Assembly: GCA_902175065.1 (NCBI GenBank)
Contig: CABIIJ010000058.1
Location: 1-64,000, forward strand
DNA length: 64,000 bases
Origin: an uncultured Comamonas sp.
GTDB lineage: Bacteria > Pseudomonadota > Gammaproteobacteria > Burkholderiales > Burkholderiaceae_C
Direction: 5' to 3'
The translations under genes and the position numbers were made by a program. The notes beneath the pieces were generated by a model. That model did not search any database. It was not told where the DNA came from and saw nothing but the letters and a program-made list of their open reading frames with translations. Below, in pieces: positions 17,668-25,455 of the stretch (positions within the stretch are counted from its first letter, which is position 1; each line of letters begins with the position of its first letter).

Positions 17668-19578
17668 ATGTGTGGAATCGCTGGTGGCTGGTGGGAAGAT
17701 ACCGAAAAAGCCATATTAAAACTGCGCAAAGCGCTAGAGAAAATAAAGCATCGTGGCCCAGATGACAACGGCTATCAGTGCTACCCCGTCAATAACGCCG
17801 TCGTAGGACTGGGGCATAGTCGCCTGTCCATCATTGACTTAAGTGCAGGAGGCCACCAACCTATGCACTCATCCGATGGACGCTGGGCTATCGTCTTTAA
17901 CGGTGAGATTTATAACTACCGTGAGCTACGCTTGGAGTTGCAAGCGTACGGTCACCACTTTGGCTCGGACTCTGATACAGAAGTGCTACTGGCTGCCTGG
18001 AGCCAATGGGGTTCCTCCTGCTTGCCACGCCTGGCAGGCATGTTTGCCTTTGCCGTGCTGGATAAAAGACAGGCCACCCTTACCTGTGTACGCGATGCCT
18101 TTGGCATCAAGCCTTTCTTTTACTCTGCTGGTCATGCGGGGCACGGAAAGGGTTTTGCCTTTGCGTCAGAACTGCCCGCACTCTTGCAACTTTTGCCTGC
18201 GAAACCCCAACTCAACTGGCAACGCGCCTATGACTACTTGGTGCATGGTGACTACGACAGCACGCCCGATACTTTCTACGCAAACGTGCACCACCTCCCC
18301 CCAGGCCACTGGCTACAAGTGAACGTCGCTACGGGGCAGGCCAATACGCCACAGTGCTGGTGGCAACCCAACATTACCGAGCGTCCGGGCTGGTGCTTTG
18401 ACGATGCCGTGGAACAAGTGCGCGAGCAGTTCTTGCACAACATCCGCCTGCACCTGCGCAGCGATGTGCCTCTGGGCGCAGCGCTGTCAGGCGGCATTGA
18501 CTCCTCCGCCGTGGTCTGTGCCATGCGCCATGTAGAACCCCACCTACCCATCCATACCTTCAGCTTTATTGCCGAAGGCAGCGATGTAAACGAAGAGCAT
18601 TGGGTTGATCACGTCAATCAGCATGTGGGGGCTATACCGCACAAGGTGCATGTCACCCCGCAAGAGCTGGCACATAACTTGGATGACATGATCCGTGTCC
18701 AAGGCGAACCCTTCGGCAGCACCAGCATTTATGCGCAATACAGGGTATTTCAACTAGCCAAAGAGCAAGGCATCACCGTCACGCTGGATGGGCAAGGGGC
18801 CGACGAAATGCTCGCGGGTTACAACGGCTATCCGGGACAGCGGCTGCGCAGTTTGCTAGAGACCGGGCAATGGGGGCAAGCATGGCAATTTTTAAATCAA
18901 TGGGCCCAGTGGCCGGGCCGCAGTCTTGCTTACGGGACGAAAGCAGGAATTGCAGCCTTTACCTCTGGCAATCTGTACCAAACACTTCGAAAAATCAATG
19001 GCAGTAAAACCGTTCCTGATTGGATGCGAGCACAGCCATTGCGCGACGCGGGTGTCCAATTACAAGCACCACTGCAACGACCAATCAGTCAGAGCCGTGG
19101 ACGCAGAGTGATGGCAGAACTGGCGCTGTCGTTATCCCGCAGAGGGTTGCCAAGTTTGCTACGCCATGGCGATCGCAATTCCATGCGTTTTTCAGTGGAA
19201 AGCCGTGTCCCTTTTTTAACACTGGACATGGTGGAATTACTGCTCTCCATGCCAGAGGAGTTTTTGATTTCATCCCAGGGCGAGACAAAAAGTATTTTCC
19301 GTGCTGCGATGCGTGGCATCGTACCTGATGAAGTATTGGACAGACGCGATAAGATTGGATTTGCCACTCCCGAACAAGACTGGCTATTGTGTATGGCACC
19401 AACCATCCGGGAATGGTTGCAGGAAGATTTGAAACTACCATTTTTTGATCAACCCAAAGTACTACAAGAGTTTGATCTTATTGTGTCAGGTAAAAAGCCA
19501 TTTTCATGGCAAGTATGGCGCTGGGTAAATTTTTGTCGATGGTATGGCTTATTTATGCCATCCTCAATAAATAAATAA
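17668..19578 (+). CDS. AsnB-type glutamine amidotransferase (WbpS-like, uronamide formation)
   Basis: This protein of 636 residues has the class B asparagine-synthetase architecture. It starts MCGIAGGWW, so Cys2 would be the glutaminase nucleophile. HRGPDDNG and FNGEIYNYRELR complete the glutaminase domain. The synthetase domain starts with the ATP-pyrophosphatase loop SGGIDSSAV near residue 274. Homologues in O-antigen loci (WbpS) convert a hexuronic acid to its amide. Because wbpA, wbpB, wbpD and wbpE make a uronic acid in the same cluster, the likely job is amidation of that sugar. This is inferred, and true asparagine synthesis cannot be excluded. Confidence 0.87.
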   Translation: MCGIAGGWWEDTEKAILKLRKALEKIKHRGPDDNGYQCYPVNNAVVGLGHSRLSIIDLSAGGHQPMHSSDGRWAIVFNGEIYNYRELRLELQAYGHHFGSDSDTEVLLAAWSQWGSSCLPRLAGMFAFAVLDKRQATLTCVRDAFGIKPFFYSAGHAGHGKGFAFASELPALLQLLPAKPQLNWQRAYDYLVHGDYDSTPDTFYANVHHLPPGHWLQVNVATGQANTPQCWWQPNITERPGWCFDDAVEQVREQFLHNIRLHLRSDVPLGAALSGGIDSSAVVCAMRHVEPHLPIHTFSFIAEGSDVNEEHWVDHVNQHVGAIPHKVHVTPQELAHNLDDMIRVQGEPFGSTSIYAQYRVFQLAKEQGITVTLDGQGADEMLAGYNGYPGQRLRSLLETGQWGQAWQFLNQWAQWPGRSLAYGTKAGIAAFTSGNLYQTLRKINGSKTVPDWMRAQPLRDAGVQLQAPLQRPISQSRGRRVMAELALSLSRRGLPSLLRHGDRNSMRFSVESRVPFLTLDMVELLLSMPEEFLISSQGETKSIFRAAMRGIVPDEVLDRRDKIGFATPEQDWLLCMAPTIREWLQEDLKLPFFDQPKVLQEFDLIVSGKKPFSWQVWRWVNFCRWYGLFMPSSINK

Positions 19579-19580
19579 AC

Positions 19581-19973
19581 ATGAAAAACACCCTTGTTAT
19601 TCTTTCAAGTATTTCACGAGAATCGCGTATTTTTCTTACAATTTCGTTACTGATAAAAAAATATAAAATTACGGCAACTGGTTTTTGGAAAAATTTCGAT
19701 ACATTTGCCGTACTAATTACTTTCGATTGGGGCTGCGTGCAGAAAACAGCATTTTTCCACCAAGTACCCTGTGTCACGCTGCGTGACGAGACGGAATGGA
19801 CGGAGCTGGTTAAGGCGGGGTGGAATCGACTCGCCCCCCCGGTGGATGCGGCCAGCCTGCAATCGGCCATCACCGCCGCACTTGGGAGCAGGGGGAATGA
19901 TGTCAAGCCTTATGAAACAGGAAATGCAGCTGGGCAGATTGTGGCGTGGCTACAAAAAGAAATGGGGACCTAA
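19581..19973 (+). pseudogene. Chimeric ORF: glycosyltransferase N-terminus joined to the WbpI (2-epimerase) C-terminus
   Basis: The ORF encodes 130 residues in two unlike parts. Residues 1 to about 42 are AT-rich. They resemble the first beta-alpha unit of a GT4 glycosyltransferase (LVILSSISRESRI, then LLIKKYKITATGFW). From about residue 51 the sequence is VQKTAFFHQVPCVTLRDETE followed by WTELVKAGWNRLAPP. This matches the C-terminus of non-hydrolysing UDP-GlcNAc/UDP-GlcNAc3NAcA 2-epimerases (WecB/WbpI/WlbD). The epimerase motif, normally TDSGG, reads TFDWGC here, so a UDP-contacting loop is damaged. Full-length WbpI is about 350-360 residues, so roughly three-quarters of it is missing. The ORF is probably non-functional and marks a recombination scar between about 19,700 and 19,745. 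Confidence 0.75.
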
Positions 19974-21082
19974 TGGAACGACACAAGAGCAAACTGCGCG
20001 TACTGCATAGTGCAGCGCTGTTGCGCCCCCCCTTGGGCATTTGCACGCAAATGGATTGGGAACAAGAGGCGGCTCATGCTTTGGGGCTTGAATGGCAAGT
20101 AAAAATGTTCTGCCCTATGCACTCCAAGGGGGCATTCAAAGTCATGCACTTTGATTCAACCATCCATGCTGAAAATTCAAATACCAAGCTAGGAAAACTG
20201 CTGGCCTGGGTGCAATTGCGTAGAAATTATCACAACTGGTTATTAAATCAGCAAGATAAGGTAGATATTTTTTTATTGCGGTATTATGTTCACGACCCTT
20301 TTCAACTTGAATTCGTCAAACGTTGCAAAAAACCGGTTTACTTTGTCCATCACACCTTAGAAGTACCTGAATTGGCATTACCTGGAGGTATCTCAGGCTG
20401 GATACGCTCAAACCTGGAGACTTTCATAGGGAATCCTACTATTGCCAAGGCTTCCGGGACTATTGGAGTGACACAAGAAATCATAGATTATGAATTAACG
20501 CGTGCAGGAGCACCTGAGAAGCCATCGTATATTTACCCTAACGGCATCATTTTCAATAAGCAAGAGCTGATAGATAAACGCAGTGACGATATTCCAGAAT
20601 TACTATTTGTCGCCAATTTTGCTCCTTGGCATGGTTTAGATAGACTTTTAACCACTATCGCAAAAAGCAAAGCAAAATTCTTATTACACTTAGTAGGAAA
20701 AATTCCTGAAGAGCTCCTCCCATTAACTCAAGACTCTCGGATTCGGATATATGGTACGTTAACCCATGAAGAAATTGTAATACTCAGCCAGCAATGCTGG
20801 ATTGGCTTGGCCTCGTTCGCCCTCGATAGAAAAAAAATGAAACAGGCCTGCCCATTAAAAACCCGCGAATACCTCATGCTGGGTTTGCCGGTTTATGGAG
20901 ATTATCAAGATATTTTCCCAAAAGATGCACCATATTTTCGAACTGGCAATGAGGATATAAAAGAAATATTGCAATTTGCAAAAGACACAAGAGCACTCAC
21001 CAAAGAAAATATCTCCAGATTAGCCCAACCATCTATCGACAAGAAACATCTGCTGGCAGAATTATTTAATTCGATTCAATGA
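19973..21082 (+). CDS. Putative glycosyltransferase (WlbE-like position)
   Basis: The protein has 369 residues. The ATG at 19973 overlaps the preceding stop as TAATG, which is why it is chosen over an in-frame GTG at 19946. The N-terminus (LRVLHSAALLRPPLGICTQM) is GC-rich like the wbp genes; the body becomes AT-rich after about residue 45. GT-B features are VYFVHHTLEVPELALPGG, ELLFVANFAPWHGLDRLL in the donor half, and LKTREYLMLGLPVYGDY near the C-terminus. In the Bordetella wlb locus a glycosyltransferase follows the 2-epimerase, and this gene sits in that place. Donor and acceptor are unknown. Confidence 0.72.
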   Translation: MERHKSKLRVLHSAALLRPPLGICTQMDWEQEAAHALGLEWQVKMFCPMHSKGAFKVMHFDSTIHAENSNTKLGKLLAWVQLRRNYHNWLLNQQDKVDIFLLRYYVHDPFQLEFVKRCKKPVYFVHHTLEVPELALPGGISGWIRSNLETFIGNPTIAKASGTIGVTQEIIDYELTRAGAPEKPSYIYPNGIIFNKQELIDKRSDDIPELLFVANFAPWHGLDRLLTTIAKSKAKFLLHLVGKIPEELLPLTQDSRIRIYGTLTHEEIVILSQQCWIGLASFALDRKKMKQACPLKTREYLMLGLPVYGDYQDIFPKDAPYFRTGNEDIKEILQFAKDTRALTKENISRLAQPSIDKKHLLAELFNSIQ

Positions 21083-22206
21083 AAAAGTCGATTGCTCTGA
21101 TCACATCCCATGCTCAGTCACTGGTGAATTTTCGGTCGCTACTCATCCATTCCTTGCATGCCCAAGGTCTCCAAGTATTCGCCCTGGCTCCTAACTTTGA
21201 TGAGCGCACACGCACCGCTATGCAGGCCCTGGGGGCAATGCCGGTAGATTGCCCTATGGAGCGCACCGGGATGAATCCATTGCGTGATGCCATCAATACT
21301 TGGCGCATGACACGTTTGCTGCAGCATTTGCAGCCCGATGTGACATTGAGTTATTTCATAAAACCGGTAATTTTTGGCACGCTGGCAGCTTGGCTGGCAG
21401 GAGTTCCGCATCGTTTTGCGATGGTGGAAGGGTTGGGCTTTGTTTTCACGCCTACAGGAGATGTCTTACCTGTAAAACGCCGACTGCTGAAACGATTAGT
21501 CCTGTGGCTGTACAAGTTAGGCATATCACGTGCCAAACAAGTGATCTTCTTGAACCCGGACGATCTTTCTGAGCTGGAAGCTGCTGGCGCACTGCCGCCC
21601 GGCAAGGGTTTTTTGCTAGGCGGCATTGGCGTTGATCTGGCGCACTGGGTACCCACACCTCCAGTGCTACAGCCCCCCACCTTTATGCTGGTAGCACGGC
21701 TGCTGCGCGAAAAAGGAGTGGAGCAATACGCCGCTGCTGCGCGTATCGTCAAACAAAAATACCCACAAGCACGTTTTATTTTGCTGGGAGGACTCGACGA
21801 CAATCCCGGTGCAATCACTGAAACAGATGTCCAAGCATGGGTTACCGAGGGTATTCTGGAATGGCATGGTCACACTCCGGTACAGCCGTGGATGGCTCAA
21901 ACCAGTGTATTTGTACTGCCCTCGTTCCGCGAGGGCGTGCCCGTAAGTACGCAAGAAGCCATGGCGATGAGCCGTGCAGTCATTACTACCGATGTACCGG
22001 GCTGCCGCCAGACGGTAATCGATGGTGTAAACGGCTTTCTGGTTCCACCCCACGATGTGCAAGCACTGGCCGAAAAAATGCAGTTGTTCATCGAACAACC
22101 TGACTTGATCGCCACGATGGGACAAGCCAGCCGACGTCTGGCAGAAGAGCGGTTTGATGTACATGAAGTCAATGACCGCCTGATGCACCTTTTGCTGGAT
22201 AAGTAA
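21079..22206 (+). CDS. GT4-family glycosyltransferase (PglA-like)
   Basis: This retaining GT-B glycosyltransferase has 375 residues. The N-terminal acceptor domain includes NFRSLLIHSLHAQGLQVFAL and YFIKPVIFGTLAAWLAGV. The C-terminal donor domain includes LVARLLREKGVEQYAAAARI and PSFREGVPVSTQEAMAM, the GT4 E-x7-E region. Homologues next to pglC add the second sugar onto undecaprenyl-diphospho-diNAcBac. It overlaps the upstream gene by 4 bases (ATGA) and precedes the pglC homologue by 2 bases, which supports this role. Confidence 0.87.
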   Translation: MKKSIALITSHAQSLVNFRSLLIHSLHAQGLQVFALAPNFDERTRTAMQALGAMPVDCPMERTGMNPLRDAINTWRMTRLLQHLQPDVTLSYFIKPVIFGTLAAWLAGVPHRFAMVEGLGFVFTPTGDVLPVKRRLLKRLVLWLYKLGISRAKQVIFLNPDDLSELEAAGALPPGKGFLLGGIGVDLAHWVPTPPVLQPPTFMLVARLLREKGVEQYAAAARIVKQKYPQARFILLGGLDDNPGAITETDVQAWVTEGILEWHGHTPVQPWMAQTSVFVLPSFREGVPVSTQEAMAMSRAVITTDVPGCRQTVIDGVNGFLVPPHDVQALAEKMQLFIEQPDLIATMGQASRRLAEERFDVHEVNDRLMHLLLDK

Positions 22207-22208
22207 AA

Positions 22209-22799
22209 ATGAAACGCCTCCTCGACTTCACTGCCGCCCTGCTAGGCCTGATCGCTTTGGCCCTTCCGCTATTGGCACTCATGGCCCTCATCCGTCGCAG
22301 GCTGGGCAGCCCCGTGTTCTTTCGCCAAATCCGCCCAGGACTGCATGGCCAGCCGTTTGAGATGGTGAAGTTCCGCACCATGACGGATGCGTGCGGGCCG
22401 GATGGCGCTTTGCTGCCGGATGCCGAGCGGCTGACGCCTTTTGGCCGTTTTCTGCGCTCCACCAGCCTAGACGAGCTGCCGGAGCTGTGGAACGTGCTCA
22501 AGGGCGACATGAGCCTGGTAGGGCCGCGCCCGCTGCTGATGGAGTATCTGCCGCTTTATTCCCCGCAGCAGGCCCGCCGCCATGCGGTGCGTCCGGGTGT
22601 GACCGGCTGGGCACAGGTCAATGGCCGCAATGCGATCAGCTGGGAAGAAAAGTTTGCGCTGGATACTTGGTATGTTGACCACCAATCGCTGCTGCTGGAC
22701 ATCCGGATTTTGTGGCTGACGGTCAAGAAGGTGCTGGTGCGCGAGGGCATCAGTGCCGCCGGAGAGGCGACCATGGGAAAATTCACCGGCAATCGTTAA
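22209..22799 (+). CDS. pglC: Undecaprenyl-phosphate diNAcBac-1-phosphate transferase (PglC-like)
   Basis: This monotopic phosphoglycosyltransferase has 196 residues, the short PglC form. It has an N-terminal re-entrant helix (RLLDFTAALLGLIALALPLL), KFRTMTDAC, the catalytic Asp-Glu dyad in STSLDELPELWNVLKGDMS, and VGPRPLLMEYLPLY. The tail GISAAGEATMGKFTG is typical of bacillosamine-specific members. It starts glycan assembly on the cytoplasmic face of the inner membrane by moving phospho-sugar to undecaprenyl phosphate. The pglD, pglE and pglF homologues supply the donor. Confidence 0.93.
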   Translation: MKRLLDFTAALLGLIALALPLLALMALIRRRLGSPVFFRQIRPGLHGQPFEMVKFRTMTDACGPDGALLPDAERLTPFGRFLRSTSLDELPELWNVLKGDMSLVGPRPLLMEYLPLYSPQQARRHAVRPGVTGWAQVNGRNAISWEEKFALDTWYVDHQSLLLDIRILWLTVKKVLVREGISAAGEATMGKFTGNR

Positions 22800-22830
22800 C
22801 GCAGCATTCAACACGCAAGGAGTACACACC

Positions 22831-23106
22831 ATGGCACTGACTGCAAGCCTTCACTACGAGAACGCCAATTTTTTGCGCGAATTGGCAGAGAGCCTGCCGC
22901 AAGTGCGGCCACAAGGGCATAGCACGCAGCAAGTGGCCTTGCTGCAGCGCCTAGCCGATGATGAGCTGGCACAGGCGCAGCACGACGAATGGATCCGCCG
23001 CAAGGTGGCCGCCGCCAAGGCAGAACAGCGCCCGAAGATGACGACACAAGAAGTACGCGCCAGCCTGCAAACCCAGTTTGAAAAGCTGCGCGATGTACCG
23101 CGTTGA
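22831..23106 (+). CDS. Putative antitoxin of a ParE-type toxin-antitoxin pair
   Basis: This small soluble protein of 91 residues is rich in Gln, Ala and charged residues. A helical second half (AQAQHDEWIRRKVAAAKAEQ, then TTQEVRASLQTQF) resembles the C-terminal arm of ParD/RHH-like antitoxins. AAGGAG precedes the ATG at 22831. It overlaps the toxin by 14 bases, the usual antitoxin-first order. The N-terminal DNA-binding fold is not clearly recognisable, so the call rests mainly on the partner. Confidence 0.7.
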   Translation: MALTASLHYENANFLRELAESLPQVRPQGHSTQQVALLQRLADDELAQAQHDEWIRRKVAAAKAEQRPKMTTQEVRASLQTQFEKLRDVPR

Positions 23107-23389
23107 ATGGAGCGCTTCGGCCCACGACGATATTGCCGCCTTGTTTGACTACGTGGCCGAACATGCAACGCCGTTTGAAGCACTAGATTTGTGTGAGCGT
23201 TTGTTCAGCGGTACCGAAAAGCTGTCTATGTATCCGCGCTTGTATGAAGCTGCCCCCGAATACGGCGATGGCGTGCGCCGTATCAGCTTGCGAGGACAAC
23301 ATGTGCTGTATGAGGTGAATGACGAGCAGTGCGTTTGCACTGTGTGGGCCGTTGTTGGACAGCGCCAGCAGGCCAAGCGTATTCGCTGA
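23093..23389 (+). CDS. RelE/ParE superfamily toxin
   Basis: The protein has 98 residues. VEWSASAHDDIAALFDYVAE is the ParE N-terminus, LSMYPRLYEAAPEYGDGVRR the middle segment, and VLYEVNDEQCVCTVWAVVGQ the C-terminal beta-strand pattern. ParE toxins inhibit DNA gyrase, while RelE toxins cut mRNA; this one resembles ParE more. ATG 23093 is preferred over the in-frame TTG 23078 because it begins at the conserved MYRVEWS. The pair splits pglC from pglD, which are usually adjacent. Confidence 0.85.
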   Translation: MYRVEWSASAHDDIAALFDYVAEHATPFEALDLCERLFSGTEKLSMYPRLYEAAPEYGDGVRRISLRGQHVLYEVNDEQCVCTVWAVVGQRQQAKRIR

Positions 23390-23550
23390 TTGATGGCTGA
23401 CGTGCAAGGGCTGTGAGCAAGTTCTCCAGTAACTCTCCCTCGCTGCGAAGCCCCCCTTCGCAGCGCAACAATTCAAGCAAAAACTGCCCGTAACGCTTGT
23501 ACATCAAACGCAAAAAGCTCTTTTTATCATAGCTAAAAGGATACCCTACT
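23390..23550. other. Non-coding spacer between the toxin and pglD with a perfect 10-bp hairpin
   Basis: CGCTGCGAAG (23441-23450) pairs with CTTCGCAGCG (23456-23465) around a CCCCC loop. No T-run follows, so an intrinsic terminator is unlikely. Near 23502 the bases ACGCTTGT, and near 23516-23540 AGCTC, TTTTTATCATAGCT, look like worn fragments of the intergenic repeats seen elsewhere. pglD begins at 23551 with AAAGGA upstream. Confidence 0.5.
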
Positions 23551-24213
23551 ATGCCCACTTCCCAAGACCTGTACGCCGTCTATGGTGCCAGCGGCTGCGG
23601 ACGCGGGGTCATGCCTTTGCTGCGCCAGCAATTAGCCCACAGCGGCGTTGCGTCTGAGCAATTGGTGTTTGTCGACGACGCCCCCGGCCCCAGCCACATC
23701 AACGGACAGCGCCTATTGACCTGGGCGCAGTTTTTAGCAGCGCCTGCCGCCCAACGCCATGCAGTACTGGCCATTGCCAATAGCACTATCCGCGAACAGT
23801 TGGCCCAAAAAATCAGCGCGGCAGGCGTATTGCCCTTGACTGTCCAGGCAGCAAACGTCGTACAAATGGATGCCGTAGCACTGGGCGAGGGGGCTATTTT
23901 GAGCCCGTTCGTAACACTGACCAGCAATATTCGCATCGGACGACATTTCCATGCCAACCTGTATAGCTATGTGGAGCATGACTGCGTGGTGGGCGATTTC
24001 GTCACTTTTGCTCCGGGCGTCAAATGCAACGGCAATATCGTGATTGAAGACCATGCCTACATCGGCACCGGCGCCGTCATCAAGCAAGGCCAGCTAGGCA
24101 AGCCACTGATGATTGGCCGTGGTGCGGTGGTCGGCATGGGCGCAGTGGTGACCAAAAGCGTACCGGCCGGGGCGACGGTGGTGGGAAATCCAGCCCGTCC
24201 ATTGCAACGTTAG
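23551..24213 (+). CDS. pglD: UDP-4-amino-sugar N-acetyltransferase (PglD-like)
   Basis: This protein of 220 residues has an N-terminal Rossmann-like PglD domain (LYAVYGASGCGRGVMPLL). A left-handed beta-helix follows from about residue 100, with LGEGAILSPFVTLTSNIRIG, HANLYSYVEHDCVVGDF and IGTGAVIKQGQ. His in the YVEHDC segment is the expected catalytic base. It acetylates the C4 amine of UDP-4-amino-4,6-dideoxy-GlcNAc to give UDP-diNAcBac. The adjacent pglE and pglF homologues support this substrate. Confidence 0.92.
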   Translation: MPTSQDLYAVYGASGCGRGVMPLLRQQLAHSGVASEQLVFVDDAPGPSHINGQRLLTWAQFLAAPAAQRHAVLAIANSTIREQLAQKISAAGVLPLTVQAANVVQMDAVALGEGAILSPFVTLTSNIRIGRHFHANLYSYVEHDCVVGDFVTFAPGVKCNGNIVIEDHAYIGTGAVIKQGQLGKPLMIGRGAVVGMGAVVTKSVPAGATVVGNPARPLQR

Positions 24214-24244
24214 TCACGCATTTTTCTTAGGTTTTCATAAAAAT

Positions 24245-25423
24245 ATGTTGAATACGCCCTTTTCCCCCTGGCCCAGCTTTACCGCCCAAGAAGCGGATGC
24301 GGTACACAATGTGCTGCTCTCCAACAAAGTCAATTACTGGACGGGCACCGAATGTCGCGAGTTTGAAAAGGAATTTGCAGCCTGGGCCGGTACACGCCAT
24401 GCGGTGGCCCTGGCCAACGGCACGCTGGCGCTGGATGTGGCATTGAAGGCGCTGGGGATTGGCCCCGGCGATGAAGTGGTGGTCACGCCGCGCACCTTTA
24501 TTGCCAGCATTTCCTGCGTGGTCAATGCGGGGGCAACGCCGGTATTTGCCGATGTGGAAGCCGACAGCGGCAACCTCAGCGCCGCCACCATTGCCAAGGT
24601 GCTCACGCCCAAAACCCGGGCCGTGATTTGCGTACACTTGGCCGGCTGGCCCTGCGATATGGATGCCATCATGGCGCTGGCTGAAACGCATGGGCTGAAG
24701 GTGATCGAGGACTGCGCCCAGGCCCATGGTGCCCGGTACAAAGGCCGTGGCGTAGGCAGCATCGGCCATGTCGGCGCGTGGAGCTTTTGCCAGGACAAGA
24801 TCATGACCACGGGCGGCGAGGGTGGCATGGTGACGACGAATGATGAAACGCTGTGGCGGGCCATGTGGAGCTTCAAGGACCACGGAAAAAGCTACGCCGC
24901 CGTGTATGAACGTGAGCACGCCCCGGGTTTTCGCTGGCTGCATGAAAGCTTTGGCACCAACTGGCGCATGTTGGAGATGCAGGCGGCGGTGGGACGCATT
25001 CAACTGCAACGCATGGCCGACTGGACGGCCACACGCACACGCCATGCCGGGCAGATCTGGGCTGCTTGCGGCGGTTGTCCGGCGCTGCATGTTCCCGCCG
25101 TCCCTGCCGATGTGCGGCACGCACACTACAAGTGCTATGCCTATGTGCGCCCTGAAAAACTGGCACAAGGCTGGAACCGGGACCGCATCGTGGCCGAAAT
25201 CAATGCGCAGGGAGTGCCCTGTTACCAGGGAAGCTGCTCCGAGGTCTACCTGGAAAAAGCCTTTGACGGCACGGGCTGGCGGCCTGCGGCGCCTTTACCC
25301 GTCGCACACGCACTGGGGGCGACAAGCATGATGTTTCTGGTGCACCCCACGCTGACCCAGGCCGAGGTGGACAAAACCTGCGCGGTGATTGCACAGGTCA
25401 TGCAGCAAGCTACCGTCGCGTAA
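24245..25423 (+). CDS. pglE: UDP-4-keto-6-deoxy-GlcNAc C4 aminotransferase (PglE-like)
   Basis: This DegT/DnrJ/EryC1 aminotransferase has 392 residues. VIEDCAQAHGARYKGRGVGS is the cofactor segment, and the PLP lysine is about Lys185 in WSFCQDKIMTTGGEGG. It transaminates the C4 ketone made by PglF, using glutamate. It lies 31 bases after pglD and 32 bases before pglF. The family is shared with other sugar aminotransferases; the assignment to bacillosamine rests on the neighbours. Confidence 0.92.
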   Translation: MLNTPFSPWPSFTAQEADAVHNVLLSNKVNYWTGTECREFEKEFAAWAGTRHAVALANGTLALDVALKALGIGPGDEVVVTPRTFIASISCVVNAGATPVFADVEADSGNLSAATIAKVLTPKTRAVICVHLAGWPCDMDAIMALAETHGLKVIEDCAQAHGARYKGRGVGSIGHVGAWSFCQDKIMTTGGEGGMVTTNDETLWRAMWSFKDHGKSYAAVYEREHAPGFRWLHESFGTNWRMLEMQAAVGRIQLQRMADWTATRTRHAGQIWAACGGCPALHVPAVPADVRHAHYKCYAYVRPEKLAQGWNRDRIVAEINAQGVPCYQGSCSEVYLEKAFDGTGWRPAAPLPVAHALGATSMMFLVHPTLTQAEVDKTCAVIAQVMQQATVA

Positions 25424-25455
25424 TGCCGCTGCGGCGCTTTTATCCGGAGTAGCTC

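Noticed and set aside
22753..22830. Upstream extension of the antitoxin frame into pglC.
   Set aside because: It overlaps the pglC 3' end in another frame, and the ATG at 22831 has its own AAGGAG.
23441..23465. 10-bp hairpin considered as an intrinsic terminator for the toxin gene.
   Set aside because: No T-run follows on either strand.
23283..23558. A 91-residue minus-strand frame over the toxin 3' end and spacer.
   Set aside because: It overlaps the ParE-like toxin, has no recognisable domain and lacks a convincing ribosome-binding site, although the part KSFLRLMYKRYGQFLLELL looks protein-like.
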